Assembly (NCBI RefSeq): GCF_900105755.1
Contig: NZ_FNTQ01000001.1
Span: 4,402,001 to 4,466,000 of the forward strand
Length of the DNA: 64,000 bases
Direction of reading: 5' to 3'
Source of the DNA: Streptomyces sp. Ag109_O5-10
GTDB lineage: Bacteria > Actinomycetota > Actinomycetes > Streptomycetales > Streptomycetaceae
The position numbers were made by a program, and so were the translations under genes. A model generated the notes under the pieces. The model was not told where the DNA came from. It saw only the letters and a program-made list of their open reading frames with translations, and searched no databases. Shown here in pieces: positions 16,339-25,055 of this stretch. Every line of letters begins with the position of its first letter. Positions within the stretch are counted from its first letter, which is position 1.

Positions 16339-17175
16339 ATGACCGAGTACCTCGCCGTCGACGGCGGCACGATCGCTTACGAGGTGGCGGGGTCCGGCCC
16401 GCTGGTCGTCCTCGCGCACGGGATGGGCGACAGCCGCGCCGCGTACCGCGCCGTGGTCCCCCGGCTGGTGGCGGCGGGCTACCGGGTCGCCGCGGTCGAT
16501 CTGCGCGGCTGCGGCGAGTCCAGCGCCGACTGGCCCGACTGGAGCCGCACCGCCATCGCCGGCGACCTGCTCGCCGTGATCCGCCACCTGGGCGGCCCGG
16601 CCGTGCTCGTCGGCCACTCGATATCCGGCGGTGCCGCCACCGTCGCCGCGGCGCTGGAACCCTCGCTGGTCACCGCGGTCGTCGAACTGGCGCCGTTCAC
16701 CCGCAAGCAGTCGGTCCGCCTGGGCGACCTGCGGGTCGGGCGGTTCCGGCGGGGCATGCTGCGGCTGATCGGCGCGGGCGTGCTCGGCAGCGTGCCGCTG
16801 TGGCGGTCGTACCTCGACGTCGCCTACCCCGGCGTGAAGCCGGCCGACTGGGCCGAGCGGCTGGGCCGGATCGACGCCATGCTCCGCGAGCCGGGCCGGA
16901 TGAAGGCCCTGAAGGGCATGGGCCGCACCACCCCGGCCGACGCCGGCGCGCACCTGGGCAACGTCCGCTGCCCCGTGCTGGTCGTGATGGGCACCCTCGA
17001 CCCCGACTGGGCCGACCCGCACGCCGAGGGCGCGGCGATCGTCGACGCCCTGCCCGCCGGCCTCGGCGGCCTGGAGATGATCGAGGGCGCCGGACACTAC
17101 CCGCACGACCAGTTCCCCGACCAGGTGATGTCGCACGTGCTCCCCTTCCTCCGGTCGGCCGCCGCCCGTGCCTAG
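16339..17175 (+). CDS. Alpha/beta hydrolase
   Basis: 278 aa alpha/beta-hydrolase fold. HGMGDSRAAY forms the oxyanion loop, GHSISGG is the nucleophile elbow with Ser94, GTLDPDWAD provides the acid and GAGHYPHDQF the catalytic histidine. There is no signal peptide, so it acts in the cytoplasm. The substrate is unknown. It is the first gene of a two-gene operon with a TetR regulator whose GTG start overlaps its stop, and twin GCTAA-N5-TTAGC operators precede it. This implies induction by a compound related to its substrate. Confidence 0.92.
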   Translation: MTEYLAVDGGTIAYEVAGSGPLVVLAHGMGDSRAAYRAVVPRLVAAGYRVAAVDLRGCGESSADWPDWSRTAIAGDLLAVIRHLGGPAVLVGHSISGGAATVAAALEPSLVTAVVELAPFTRKQSVRLGDLRVGRFRRGMLRLIGAGVLGSVPLWRSYLDVAYPGVKPADWAERLGRIDAMLREPGRMKALKGMGRTTPADAGAHLGNVRCPVLVVMGTLDPDWADPHAEGAAIVDALPAGLGGLEMIEGAGHYPHDQFPDQVMSHVLPFLRSAAARA

Positions 17176-17743
17176 GAGCGGCCTGGACCCGGCGGCCGTC
17201 GTCGCGGCCGGTGCCGACCTCGCCGACGAGGTGGGCCTCGCCAACCTGACGATGGGCCTGCTGGCCCACCGGGTGGGCGTGCGCGCCCCCTCCCTGTACA
17301 AGCACGTGGACGGCCAGCAGGACCTCAACCGGCGCATCGCCGCCCGGGCGCTCGGCGAGGCCGCCGACGCCGTCGGCGGAGCGGCCCTGGGGCACGTGGG
17401 CCGCGACGCCCTGGCGGCCGCGGCCCGCGCCTTCCGCGCCTTCGTCCTGGCGCACCCCGGCCGGTACGCCGCGACGATCGGCACCGAACCGGCCGGCCGC
17501 GACGACCCCCTGGCCGTCGCGGGGCAGCGGCTGCTCGGCGCGTTCACGGCCGTCCTGAGCGGCTACGAGATCCCCGAGTCCGACGCGGACCACGCCCTGC
17601 GCACGCTCCGCGCGCTCTGCCACGGCTTCGCGACGCTGCAGGCGGACAACGGCTTTCAGTGGAGCTCCGGCATCGACGAGAGCTTCGACTGGCTGATCGC
17701 CTTCGCCGACCGGGGCCTGCGCGCCACCGCACGGCGCACGTGA
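17168..17743 (+). CDS. TetR family regulator with WHG-type C-terminal domain
   Basis: 191 aa. The GTG start at 17168 overlaps the hydrolase stop by 8 bp, indicating translational coupling. The HTH is short and near the N-terminus (VGLANLTMGLLAHRVGVRAPSLYKHVDGQQDLNRR). The C-terminal domain (AFRAFVLAHPGRYAATIGTEP ... ALCHGFATLQADNGF) matches the TetR_C_33/WHG type. It is the probable repressor of its own operon through the paired dyads at 16280-16314. Confidence 0.92.
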   Translation: MPRSGLDPAAVVAAGADLADEVGLANLTMGLLAHRVGVRAPSLYKHVDGQQDLNRRIAARALGEAADAVGGAALGHVGRDALAAAARAFRAFVLAHPGRYAATIGTEPAGRDDPLAVAGQRLLGAFTAVLSGYEIPESDADHALRTLRALCHGFATLQADNGFQWSSGIDESFDWLIAFADRGLRATARRT

Positions 17744-18408
17744 GCCCTCCGGGGCCGCACCGCCCGCGCGTTCGCGTGCGTCCGCCAGGCTCAGTACGTC
17801 GGTGGCAACGGCGTCGTCCCGACCGCCACGGCCCGCAATCCGACCCTCACCGTGGTCGCCCTCGCCTGGCGCGCACCCCCTCGGCTCGCACAGGAACTGG
17901 CCGACACACAGACCAGCACCGGGCGGGGTGGTGTGAGGCGTGAGCCGGCGGGTAGTCGGGGCGGGTCGGCAAGGGAGCGGCGCACCACCTGGGGAGGTCG
18001 AGCGCCGCTCCCTGCCGGAGTTCACCGTCACCACGTGCGAGGACACGGGCGGCCCGGCGAGCGGGACGACGAGCCTGAACGGCACGACCACGACCGCCGG
18101 CGACACCCTGGGCGCCCTCCGTCGCCGGTGCGCACGCGCTGACCGAAGTGCCCGCACTGTGCGGCCGCGCGGCCAGACCCGGCCTGCGCCGAGTCGACGG
18201 GGCCGGGCCCGGTCGCCGTTCACCCGTACGGCGTGGTTCCGGTCGTGCGGGTGAGGGTGACGGGCGACGGTGGCAGTCGGCCCCGGCCGTCCGGATGGCG
18301 GCGTACGCGCTTCGGCACCGTCACACCGTGAGCCGGACCTGCGCCGTGCCGCCTGGCACAGCAGTGACCCCGATCCCCCGAGCCTCCAACCTAACCCCTT
18401 AAGTCGCC
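17744..18408. other. Gene-poor interval
   Basis: About 665 bp with no ORF that has both a plausible start and coding-like codon use. A stretch near 17795-17860 reads as QAQYVGGNGVVPTATARNP in one frame and could be a small relic, but no family is recognised. The right end is the promoter of the dehalogenase-like gene. Confidence 0.5.
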
Positions 18409-18449
18409 TTGACAGGTTATATCGAGCATGCTCGACTGGGCATATAACC
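18409..18449 (+). promoter_or_regulatory. Promoter with nested palindrome
   Basis: TTGACA at 18409-18414 looks like a -35 element. It is followed by a nested dyad with outer arms GGTTATAT (18415-18422) and ATATAACC (18442-18449), and inside them the 14-bp perfect palindrome TCGAGCATGCTCGA (18422-18435). This A/T-rich operator-like structure lies 29 bp before the hydrolase start. No regulator gene is adjacent. Confidence 0.6.
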
Positions 18450-18477
18450 ACTCAAGCGCGATAGAAGGGTTAGGGAG

Positions 18478-19368
18478 ATGGCACCCGCGGCACCCGCAGT
18501 CCACCACCGCACCGCCACCGTCGACGGCCTGGAGGTCTTCTACCGGGAGGCCGGCGACCCGGAGGCACCCGTGGTCGTCCTCCTGCACGGCTTCCCGACC
18601 AGCTCGCACATGTTCCGCAACCTGATCCCGGCGCTCGCCGACCGCTACCGCGTGATCGCCCCCGACCACATCGGGTTCGGCCAGTCCGCCATGCCGAGCC
18701 CCGAGGACTTCCCGTACACCTTCGACGCCCTCACGGACGTCACCGACGGCCTGCTCCGGCAACTGGGTGTCGAGCGGTTCGCGATGTACGTGCAGGACTA
18801 CGGCGCGCCCATCGGCTGGCGGCTCGCCCTCCGGGCCCCGGACCGGGTCACCGCGATCATCACCCAGAACGGCAACGCCTACGAGGAGGGCTTCGTCAAG
18901 CCCTTCTGGGACGGCGTCTTCGCCTACGCAGCGTCCCCCGGGCCGGAGACCGAGGCGTCGATGCGCGGGGCCCTGACGCTCGAGGCCACCCGCTGGCAGT
19001 ACCTGAACGGGGTCGCCGACCCCAGCCTGGTCAGCCCCGACAACTGGGTCCACGACCAGGCCCTCCTCGACCGGCCGGGCAACGCCGGGATCCAGCTCGG
19101 GCTCTTCCGCGACTACCCCACCAACGTGGACCTCTACCCGCGGGTCCACCAGTACTTCCGCGACTCGCAGGTCCCGCTGCTGGCGGTCTGGGGCGCCAAC
19201 GACGAGATCTTCGGCCCCGCGGGCGCGGAGGCCTTCCGCCAGGACCTGCCCGACGCCGAGATCCACCTCCTCGACAGCGGCCACTTCGCCCTGGAGAGTC
19301 ACCTCGGCGTCATCACCGAACACATCCGCGACTTCCTCGCCCGCGCCCTCGCCCTCGCCCTCGCCTGA
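18478..19368 (+). CDS. Haloalkane dehalogenase/epoxide hydrolase-like alpha/beta hydrolase
   Basis: 296 aa. HGFPTSSHMFRNLIP is the oxyanion loop. The nucleophile position is Asp107 in VQDYGAPIGWRLAL, not serine, which places the protein in the haloalkane dehalogenase/epoxide hydrolase branch. WGANDEIFGPAG carries the acid region and DSGHFALESH the catalytic histidine. Without the dehalogenase halide-binding pair verified, fluoroacetate or epoxide activity remains possible. The C-terminus is an Ala-Leu run. It is monocistronic, behind a palindromic promoter, and it is cytoplasmic. Confidence 0.88.
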   Translation: MAPAAPAVHHRTATVDGLEVFYREAGDPEAPVVVLLHGFPTSSHMFRNLIPALADRYRVIAPDHIGFGQSAMPSPEDFPYTFDALTDVTDGLLRQLGVERFAMYVQDYGAPIGWRLALRAPDRVTAIITQNGNAYEEGFVKPFWDGVFAYAASPGPETEASMRGALTLEATRWQYLNGVADPSLVSPDNWVHDQALLDRPGNAGIQLGLFRDYPTNVDLYPRVHQYFRDSQVPLLAVWGANDEIFGPAGAEAFRQDLPDAEIHLLDSGHFALESHLGVITEHIRDFLARALALALA

Positions 19369-19387
19369 CGCCCAGGACGCCCGGCGG

Positions 19388-19870
19388 TCACACCTGCCGG
19401 CCGGTACTCGAGACGGTCAGTGTCCGCAGGGCATTCCGGGCCTCGACGCGGAAGTGTTCGTCGGCGAGGATGATCCGGTTCTGGGGACCTGCGCCCACGA
19501 TGCGCCGGTCGCCGTCCGCGAGGTCGCGGAGCAGGTCGAGCTGGGCGTGGGTGAAGGCCGTGGGGCCGAGCGCGACGCAGGCTTTCAGCACGGCGGAGGC
19601 GTCGCGCGCGTACGACCCAGCCCGGGCCGCCGCCAGGAGACGGTCGGCGAGTCGCGCCAGGAACGGCACCGCGGGCGCTGTCGCCGAGTAGACCGTGCCC
19701 TGGTGCACGATGCTGCTCCACAACTCCTGCTCCGCCTCCGCGGCGGTCTTCTCCACCGGGGACGCGAGATCCCGCAGCAGTGCCGGGATGTCCTCGGCAG
19801 AGCCGTAGGCATGGTGAAGCCGTGACCAGTCCGTCTGGTCGAGGCCGGCGAAGACGACGCGGAGATCCAT
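19388..19870 (-). CDS. HEAT-repeat-like hypothetical protein
   Basis: 160 aa from ATG 19870. The frame is open far upstream, but the start MDLRVVFAGLDQTDWSRLHHAYGSAEDIPALLRDL matches the beginning of a Streptomyces family of small alpha-helical, HEAT-like proteins. The rest is helical (YSATAPAVPFLARLADRLL, VLKACVALGPTAF). Such proteins are often found near polymorphic toxin or immunity genes, which are not evident here. Function is unknown. Confidence 0.75.
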   Translation of the reverse strand: MDLRVVFAGLDQTDWSRLHHAYGSAEDIPALLRDLASPVEKTAAEAEQELWSSIVHQGTVYSATAPAVPFLARLADRLLAAARAGSYARDASAVLKACVALGPTAFTHAQLDLLRDLADGDRRIVGAGPQNRIILADEHFRVEARNALRTLTVSSTGRQV

Positions 19871-19941
19871 GCCGCAGATCGTGCCACCCGGCACTGACAG
19901 CGATCCGTTCTGTCCAGCTCGGTACGCCGCCGACGACTGTC

Positions 19942-20136
19942 CCGTACTGGATCGACGTCCTGCGCTCGCGGGGCGCGCTCGACACCGGCACCGTCCTGAT
20001 CTCCGGCACCATCCCCCTGGCCTCCGGCGTCGACCGGTTCGCCGACGGCTGGAGCGTGGAACTGGCCGACCCCGCCACCGGAGACACGATCCGCCTCCAC
20101 TACGACGTCCAGCCCATGCCGGCCCCCATCGGCTGA
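19942..20136 (+). pseudogene. DUF2848-like C-terminal remnant
   Basis: About 64 codons read YWIDVLRSRGALDTG, then LISGTIPLASGVDRFADGW and the final strand LADPATGDTIRLHYDV. This resembles the C-terminal end of DUF2848 proteins, where a GT-hydrophobic-SGT-I/P-L motif precedes the last strands. No start or N-terminal two thirds are present: upstream in frame is antisense to the HEAT-like gene. I read it as a 5'-truncated relic. Confidence 0.5.
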
Positions 20137-20234
20137 CCCGACGGCATCCCATGGGCGCCGTCGCGGGAGCACACTGAGGACGGTCCGGCGATGACGGAAC
20201 GTCTCCGGCGTACGCGCGGGCCGGGAGGTGCGGG

Positions 20235-20792
20235 ATGCGGTGGTGGGCCGGGGGATGGATGGTCGCCGTGCTGGTCGTCCTGACGGGATGCCACGCGTCG
20301 GAAGGCGGCGGACCGGCGGGAGGCCCGTCGGAGAACGGCGGCTCGGCGGGGCCGTCGGCCAGTGCGTCGACGGCTGCGCCCACAGCGCCGACCGCGAGCC
20401 CGACCGGGGAAAACCCGTCGGCGTCGGCCACCAGCCCCTCCGCCGCACCGGGGAGCTGTGCCGCCGGGCAGGCGAAGGTCACCGTCGGTCCCGGTGACGC
20501 GGCCGAACAGCGGCTCTGTGTGCGGCCCGGGACCGTGGTGTCGCTCGTCCTGCGGCCGCGCACGGATGACAAGCGGTGGACGGCCGTGCGGAGTTCCGCG
20601 CCGGTTCTCGTCCTCGCGTCCGGCTGGCGGGTGGACGCGGACGGTACGGCTCGGGCCTCGCTGCGGTGTGCGGGGGCCCGGGCCGGTACGGCCGAGGTCA
20701 GCGCGTCGGCGAAGGCACCGGACGTGGCGGGTGCCGCGAGGGCCGCCTTCACCCTGCACGTGAGCGTGGTGCCGTACACGACGCAGGGGTGA
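20235..20792 (+). CDS. Small lipoprotein of unknown function
   Basis: 185 aa. A signal peptide with lipobox V-L-T-G-C puts the lipidated cysteine at residue 19. A long Ser/Thr/Pro/Ala linker (20-75) follows, then a compact C-terminal domain (about 75-185) rich in short beta strands with two cysteine pairs (SCAAGQ, RLCVRPG, LRCAGAR). It should be tethered to the outer membrane face. The stop codon lies inside the left arm of a strong terminator shared with the convergent propeller gene. Confidence 0.8.
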   Translation: MRWWAGGWMVAVLVVLTGCHASEGGGPAGGPSENGGSAGPSASASTAAPTAPTASPTGENPSASATSPSAAPGSCAAGQAKVTVGPGDAAEQRLCVRPGTVVSLVLRPRTDDKRWTAVRSSAPVLVLASGWRVDADGTARASLRCAGARAGTAEVSASAKAPDVAGAARAAFTLHVSVVPYTTQG

Positions 20793-20817
20793 CCCCGGCG
20801 GACCGGGGTCACCCCTG
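20784..20817. terminator. Bidirectional intrinsic terminator
   Basis: A perfect 15-bp stem CAGGGGTGACCCCGG/CCGGGGTCACCCCTG with a 4-nt loop CGGA. It overlaps the stop codon of the lipoprotein gene (plus) and lies just after the end of the propeller gene (minus), so it can serve both. Confidence 0.85.
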
Positions 20818-20838
20818 TGCGTCAGTGCGTCAGCCGCG

Positions 20839-23499
20839 TCACCTGCAGTCGCGCACGTCGGTCGTGTAGATGCCGCGGCCGTGGGTGGCCGCGTACAGCG
20901 TCCTGCCGTCCGGGCCCAGCTTCAGCTGGAGCACGGCGACGGCCGGGAGGCTGCCGACGCGCTTCCAGGTCGTGCGGCCCGGTGCGCGGTAGACGACCCC
21001 GAGGTCGGTGGCGACGGCGAGGCCGCCGTTCGGTGTGACGACCGCGGAGTTCGTCGGCACGTCGGGCAGGTTCTTCGAGATGTCCTTCCAGGTGGTGCCG
21101 CCGTCGGTGGACTCGAAGACGTGGCCGACGCCGGCGCCGGGACCCTCGGTCCAGTGCCGGGAGAAGCCGTTGACCGCGAGGAAGACGTGGTCGGCGTTCT
21201 TCGGGTCGACGGCGAACCCGGCGAGGTAGCGGTTGGGCACGCTGCCGTCCGCACCCGTGCTCGGCAGGGTGATGTCGTGCCAGCCGGTGCCGTCCGCGTT
21301 GCCGACGGAGATGCCGCGGGCGAAGCCCTGGTTGTTGCAGGGGCCGCACCAGGCCGCGTACACCTTGCCGCCCGAGGCCGCGACGGCGGTCGCGGTGCGG
21401 CCGGCGCCGAGGTCGTACACGCTGGTCCACTCGTTGCCGCTGCGGATGGCGTAGCCGTGGGTCTGGACCCAGATGTGGCGGCCGCCGGCGATCCAGGTCG
21501 AGCTGTTCTTCGCGTCGGCCGTGATCGGGGCGATGAAGCGGGCCTCACCGGTGGCGTTGTCGGCGGGAGCCACGTTGTACGACGTGATCCTGCTGGGGTC
21601 GGTGACCCAGCTCCCGTCGTTCACGGCGCAGTTCTGGGTGACCTGGACGGCCAGGTAGACGTACTCCTCGGCGATGTTGCAGCCGTTGGCCGGGTCGGTG
21701 AGGGTGTCGCCGCCGTCGCCGCCGAAGTCGGAGCCCATGACCTTGTCGTTGCTGCGCAGGATGGACTGGCCGTTGTCCTGCAGGCCGCCGGTGACGGAGA
21801 CGCCGCCGTAGGTCAGGTCCTTGCCGACGCCCACCGAGTAGTACTGGAGGGTGTCGATCGTGCCGTCGTTGAGCGAGGTCCAGTCGGTGGCGTGCCCGGA
21901 GGCGTCCTGGGAGCCGTCGACCGGGCGCTTGTAGGCGCCACCGTCGTTGCCGACGTAGACGAAGCTCTTGCCGTGGTAGCTGCCGATCGCGACGCCGTGC
22001 TGGTCGGAGTGGGTGGTCTGACTGCAGTCGCCCGTCTGCTTGGCCGGGTCGATGTTCCAGCACGGGAAGGAGAAGTTCCAGTACGGGCCGACGGTCGACC
22101 AGCTGGTGCCGCCGTCCTTCGTCTCGTAGACCTCCTCAAGACCCGCGTACACGTGCTCCGCGTTCGCCGGGTCGACGGTCAGGAACTGGTTGTACCAGGC
22201 CTGCACGCCCGGCATGTATCCGCTGGTGGTGAGCGCCGAGCCGGCGGCGGCCAGACCCCGGTAGTCGGCGATCTTCGTCCACGGACCGGTGGGAGAACCG
22301 GACTTGGAGACGTAGATCCCCTCCAGGCCGCTGTCCGGGTTGGTGTTCAGCTGTTCCGGGGACTGGTCGATGGCGTAGTAGCGCGAGCCGTCGGCCGAGC
22401 GGGCGAAGGTGACGTTGCCGACGTTGTCCGGGTCGGCGGGCAGATCGCCCAGGCCGCTGGTGATCCGCGTCCAGGTGCCGTCGGAGCCCTTGGTGTAGAA
22501 GCCGTTGTAGTCGTCGCCGCTGCGCCAGCCGACCGCGAGGACCACCTTGGACGGGTTCTTGGGGTCGATCGCGATGTCGTTGGCGATGTTCTTGTACGCG
22601 GCCGAGGCGTCGTTCGCGAGGGAACCGCCGGGCAGATAGTCGGGGTTGGGCGCGAACTCCAGCTTCCAGGCACCGGTGAGCTTCTTCGTGGAGTGGCTCC
22701 ACACGCCCTCGCTGGTCGCCGCCCACACCTTGCCGCCGCCGAAGCGCAGCTCGTGGATGGTGGTCGACTCCAGTTCGGCACCGCCGACCCGGCTGCGGGA
22801 GGCGAAGGTGCCGTGCCGCGGGTCGGACAGGACGTACACACCACTGCCGAGGTAGGCGTCCGCGTTGGTCGTCGCCTCGCCGGTGCCCAGCCACAACCGC
22901 CCCGCGCGGTCCAGCGCGAGTGCGCCGGTGGACTGCGAGGGCAGTTTGTCGCTGATGGGCCGCCAGCGGCCGCCTCCGGTACGCGAGCGCCACACTCCGC
23001 CGCCCGCGCTGCCCGCGTACACGTACCCGTCGTCGTCAGCGGCCATCGCGGCCATCCGGCCGGTCACATCGCCCGAGCCGCCGCTGGAGTTGGAGTCGTA
23101 GTCCCGGTAGCGCGGGTCGTCCGAGTTGTAGGGCAGGTCGGTGATGTTGCGCCACCTGCCGCCGGTGCTGGACAGGTGGGCCAGGTCGTTCCAGGCGGCT
23201 CCGTACGCGCCCGGTGCGACGACGCCGGGTGAGGTGCGGGCCTCCGCGTACTGGTCCGCGCCCTCGGCTATCTCGTCGGCCTCGTTGCCGTCGTCACCGC
23301 CGTCGTCCTGGGCCTTCGCTTCGGGTCTTGCGGCGCCCACCGACTGCGCCCGCTCGGCGGCGAGCCGGGCGAGCGCGCGGGCCCCGAAGGGACCGCTGTC
23401 CCGGCCGGACGCCGCACCGGCGGGTATCGCCACGAGTGCGGCGGATGCGGTGATGGCGCAGATCGTGAACCAACGTCTCTTGCGGGTCGGTGCTGACAC
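20839..23499 (-). CDS. Secreted beta-propeller (BNR/sortilin-like) glycosyl hydrolase-type protein
   Basis: About 886 aa from GTG 23499, chosen over an upstream TTG because GGGGGAGG lies five to six bases before it. A Sec signal (KRRWFTICAITASAALVAIPAGA) precedes an acidic region and then many propeller blades. These include Asp-box motifs such as TKDGGTSW and STDGGTTW, and blade ends such as YVYAGSAGGGVWRS and LYAATHGRGIYTTDV. The organisation resembles BNR-repeat xyloglucanases and sortilin-type propellers. Catalytic aspartates could not be assigned, so enzymatic activity is unproven. The gene is monocistronic. Confidence 0.85.
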   Translation of the reverse strand: MSAPTRKRRWFTICAITASAALVAIPAGAASGRDSGPFGARALARLAAERAQSVGAARPEAKAQDDGGDDGNEADEIAEGADQYAEARTSPGVVAPGAYGAAWNDLAHLSSTGGRWRNITDLPYNSDDPRYRDYDSNSSGGSGDVTGRMAAMAADDDGYVYAGSAGGGVWRSRTGGGRWRPISDKLPSQSTGALALDRAGRLWLGTGEATTNADAYLGSGVYVLSDPRHGTFASRSRVGGAELESTTIHELRFGGGKVWAATSEGVWSHSTKKLTGAWKLEFAPNPDYLPGGSLANDASAAYKNIANDIAIDPKNPSKVVLAVGWRSGDDYNGFYTKGSDGTWTRITSGLGDLPADPDNVGNVTFARSADGSRYYAIDQSPEQLNTNPDSGLEGIYVSKSGSPTGPWTKIADYRGLAAAGSALTTSGYMPGVQAWYNQFLTVDPANAEHVYAGLEEVYETKDGGTSWSTVGPYWNFSFPCWNIDPAKQTGDCSQTTHSDQHGVAIGSYHGKSFVYVGNDGGAYKRPVDGSQDASGHATDWTSLNDGTIDTLQYYSVGVGKDLTYGGVSVTGGLQDNGQSILRSNDKVMGSDFGGDGGDTLTDPANGCNIAEEYVYLAVQVTQNCAVNDGSWVTDPSRITSYNVAPADNATGEARFIAPITADAKNSSTWIAGGRHIWVQTHGYAIRSGNEWTSVYDLGAGRTATAVAASGGKVYAAWCGPCNNQGFARGISVGNADGTGWHDITLPSTGADGSVPNRYLAGFAVDPKNADHVFLAVNGFSRHWTEGPGAGVGHVFESTDGGTTWKDISKNLPDVPTNSAVVTPNGGLAVATDLGVVYRAPGRTTWKRVGSLPAVAVLQLKLGPDGRTLYAATHGRGIYTTDVRDCR

Positions 23500-23655
23500 C
23501 GGGACCTCCCCCAACGGGAACGTGTACAGCCGTCGGGGACGACCCGATCACCGCCGGCGGGTGACGTCCGACATTTGAGCATTCCTTGACCAGAACCTGT
23601 CACTTCGGATGGCCGGAAGGCGCCCGGTCCGTCACCCCGACGCCGGGGAATCCGG

Positions 23656-23868
23656 TCAGACCGCCGCGGTCCGCGGGCGGGCGACCGCCGGCACCGCACA
23701 GGCGAGGACCGCCGCGACGCCGCAGGCGACCAGCGGCGGGAGGTGGCGGTCGATCCGGAAGAGCGGGCGCGGCCGGTGGCCGAGCGCCTCGTACGGAACC
23801 AGCCAGACGAGGCGCTGGGAGGAACGTCCGAACCGCCGACCGTGATCCTTCGGGCCCGCTCCGGTCAC
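23656..23868 (-). CDS. Small membrane protein coupled to the hydrolase remnant
   Basis: 70 aa from GTG 23868, which overlaps the stop of the upstream hydrolase remnant as GTGA, a sign of former translational coupling. The C-terminal part (PPLVACGVAAVLACAVPAVA) is one transmembrane helix; the N-terminal half is basic (RLVWLVPYEALGHRPRPLFR). No family is recognised. With its upstream partner truncated, it may no longer be expressed. Confidence 0.5.
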   Translation of the reverse strand: MTGAGPKDHGRRFGRSSQRLVWLVPYEALGHRPRPLFRIDRHLPPLVACGVAAVLACAVPAVARPRTAAV

Positions 23869-24272
23869 CGCGGCGGACCGGCGGAGAGGAAGGGAGCCAG
23901 GAGCGCGAACAACGCGTCGGGACGGTCGAGGGGGATGCTGTGGCCGCAGTCCTGGAGGTGGTGCCCGAGCAGGTCATCGGCGATGGGGCGGAGTTGGCGT
24001 TCGAGCCCCCTGCCGACGGGCTGAGAGCCGACGGCCGTGGTGGGCATGGTCAGCCGAGCCGTCGCGACCGCGTCCCGGATCTGCTGCGCGCTGGTGGGCA
24101 GGGCCCGGTGATAGGAGAACGCGCAGCTCAGGGCCTCAGCCCCGGTGTACGCGTGGACGAAGGCCGCACGGATGTCGGCAGGTGCTCCTCGCCCGAGCGT
24201 CCCCGAGTCGAGGAACCAGTCGACGTACGGGGCCTCGTCGCCGGCCAGGACGGTCTCGGCGAGGCCGGGCAC
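23865..24272 (-). pseudogene. Alpha/beta hydrolase, 3' fragment
   Basis: About 135 codons encode the C-terminal half of an epoxide-hydrolase-like protein: DEAPYVDWFLDSGTLG, TGAEALSCAFSYHRALPTSAQQI, then a strand and the catalytic-histidine region LQDCGHSIPLDRPDALFALLAPFL. The nucleophile-bearing N-terminal half is missing. The fragment starts at 24272, where the HxlR fragment begins on the other strand, so one deletion removed both 5' ends. Confidence 0.7.
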
Positions 24273-24273
24273 G

Positions 24274-24537
24274 GCGGTGCGCTTGGCGGAGCTGAAACGC
24301 CGGATGCCCGGTGTGTCGCAGAAGATGCTGTCCGTGACGCTGCGAAGCCTGACCCGCGACGGGCTGGTGTCGCGCCGGGTCGAACCGACCGTGCCGCCGC
24401 GGGTCTTCTACCGACTCACCGGACTCGGGCTGTCCCTGGAGGCCGCGCTTGCGGGACTGCGGACCTGGGCGGAGGAGCACATGGCCGAGATCGACCGCGC
24501 CAACGAAGCCGCCGCCGAGGAAGCCGATGAGGGGTAG
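24274..24537 (+). pseudogene. HxlR regulator, 3' fragment
   Basis: The open frame encodes LAELKRRMPGVSQKMLSVTL, RSLTRDGLVSRRVEPTVPPR, then VFYRLTGLG and a C-terminal helix, which is the recognition helix, wing and dimer helix of an HxlR regulator. The first 35-40 residues, including the CPxxxxL start, are absent. It is back-to-back with the hydrolase fragment, the usual divergent enzyme/regulator arrangement with the shared promoter deleted. Confidence 0.7.
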
Positions 24538-24554
24538 GCAGGCCGGTCCCACGC

Positions 24555-24684
24555 TCAGTACTGGTGGCTGGGGTCCTCGATGTGGCGGTTGGGCACGTCG
24601 TTCCCCGGTGATCCGCGCATGGCTGCGTACCGCTGCGCAACGAGAAACGCGTCGGCGCCGGCATCGCCGTGGTGCCGCGCGTCG
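24555..24684 (-). pseudogene. Open remnant downstream of the SCO5918-family gene
   Basis: Immediately after the TAA at 24685 the minus strand stays open in one frame for about 42 codons, reading HHGDAGADAFLVAQRYAAM and ending PNRHIEDPSHQY before TGA. Codon use is coding-like and there is no start codon, so this looks like the 3' end of a lost gene. The family is not recognised. Confidence 0.3.
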
Positions 24685-24972
24685 TTACCAGCCGAGCGCG
24701 TCCTCGTCGGCCCGCGCGTCCCGGGGCGGCGCGACCGGGGGTGCGTCGTGGCAGGTGAACCCGAGGCGGGTCAGTGCACGGCGCATCTCGAACGACGTGA
24801 AGTCCCGGCGGTTCTGTCTGGTGATCACTTCCCCGACCTGCATCACGGGGTAGATGCGACCCTCGATGGTCACGGACACACCGGTGACGGGTTCGGGCCG
24901 GATGCCGTTCATCGACTGCTCGACCTCGCTCTTGGTCAGGTCGAAGGGGAAACGGGCGATGACACAGCGCAT
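24685..24972 (-). CDS. SCO5918 family protein
   Basis: 95 aa. MRCVIARFPFDLTKSEVEQS, PVMQVGEVITRQNRRDFTSFEM and LTRLGFTCH match a small Streptomyces protein known by its S. coelicolor locus name. In S. coelicolor it lies in the same neighbourhood as a DEAD-box helicase and a cold-shock gene, an order reproduced here. Function is unknown; the conserved linkage suggests a role connected with RNA or cold-shock physiology. It is the last complete gene of the minus-strand cluster. Confidence 0.85.
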   Translation of the reverse strand: MRCVIARFPFDLTKSEVEQSMNGIRPEPVTGVSVTIEGRIYPVMQVGEVITRQNRRDFTSFEMRRALTRLGFTCHDAPPVAPPRDARADEDALGW

Positions 24973-25055
24973 GGATGCCTCCGCAGGGGTGAGGGAGAAC
25001 GTCGGGGAACGGCTCTGGAGAGGCCGGACGCGCGGCGGCGGCCGGTCGGAAGGGG

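Noticed and set aside
17940..18254. Plus-strand ORF containing LPEFTVTTCEDTGGPASGTT
   Set aside because: Only a short central stretch looks protein-like; the ends are shadow-type Arg-rich sequence with no start signal.
19942..20136. A functional short gene at the DUF2848-like segment
   Set aside because: No start codon or ribosome-binding site precedes it, and only the C-terminal strands of the family are present.
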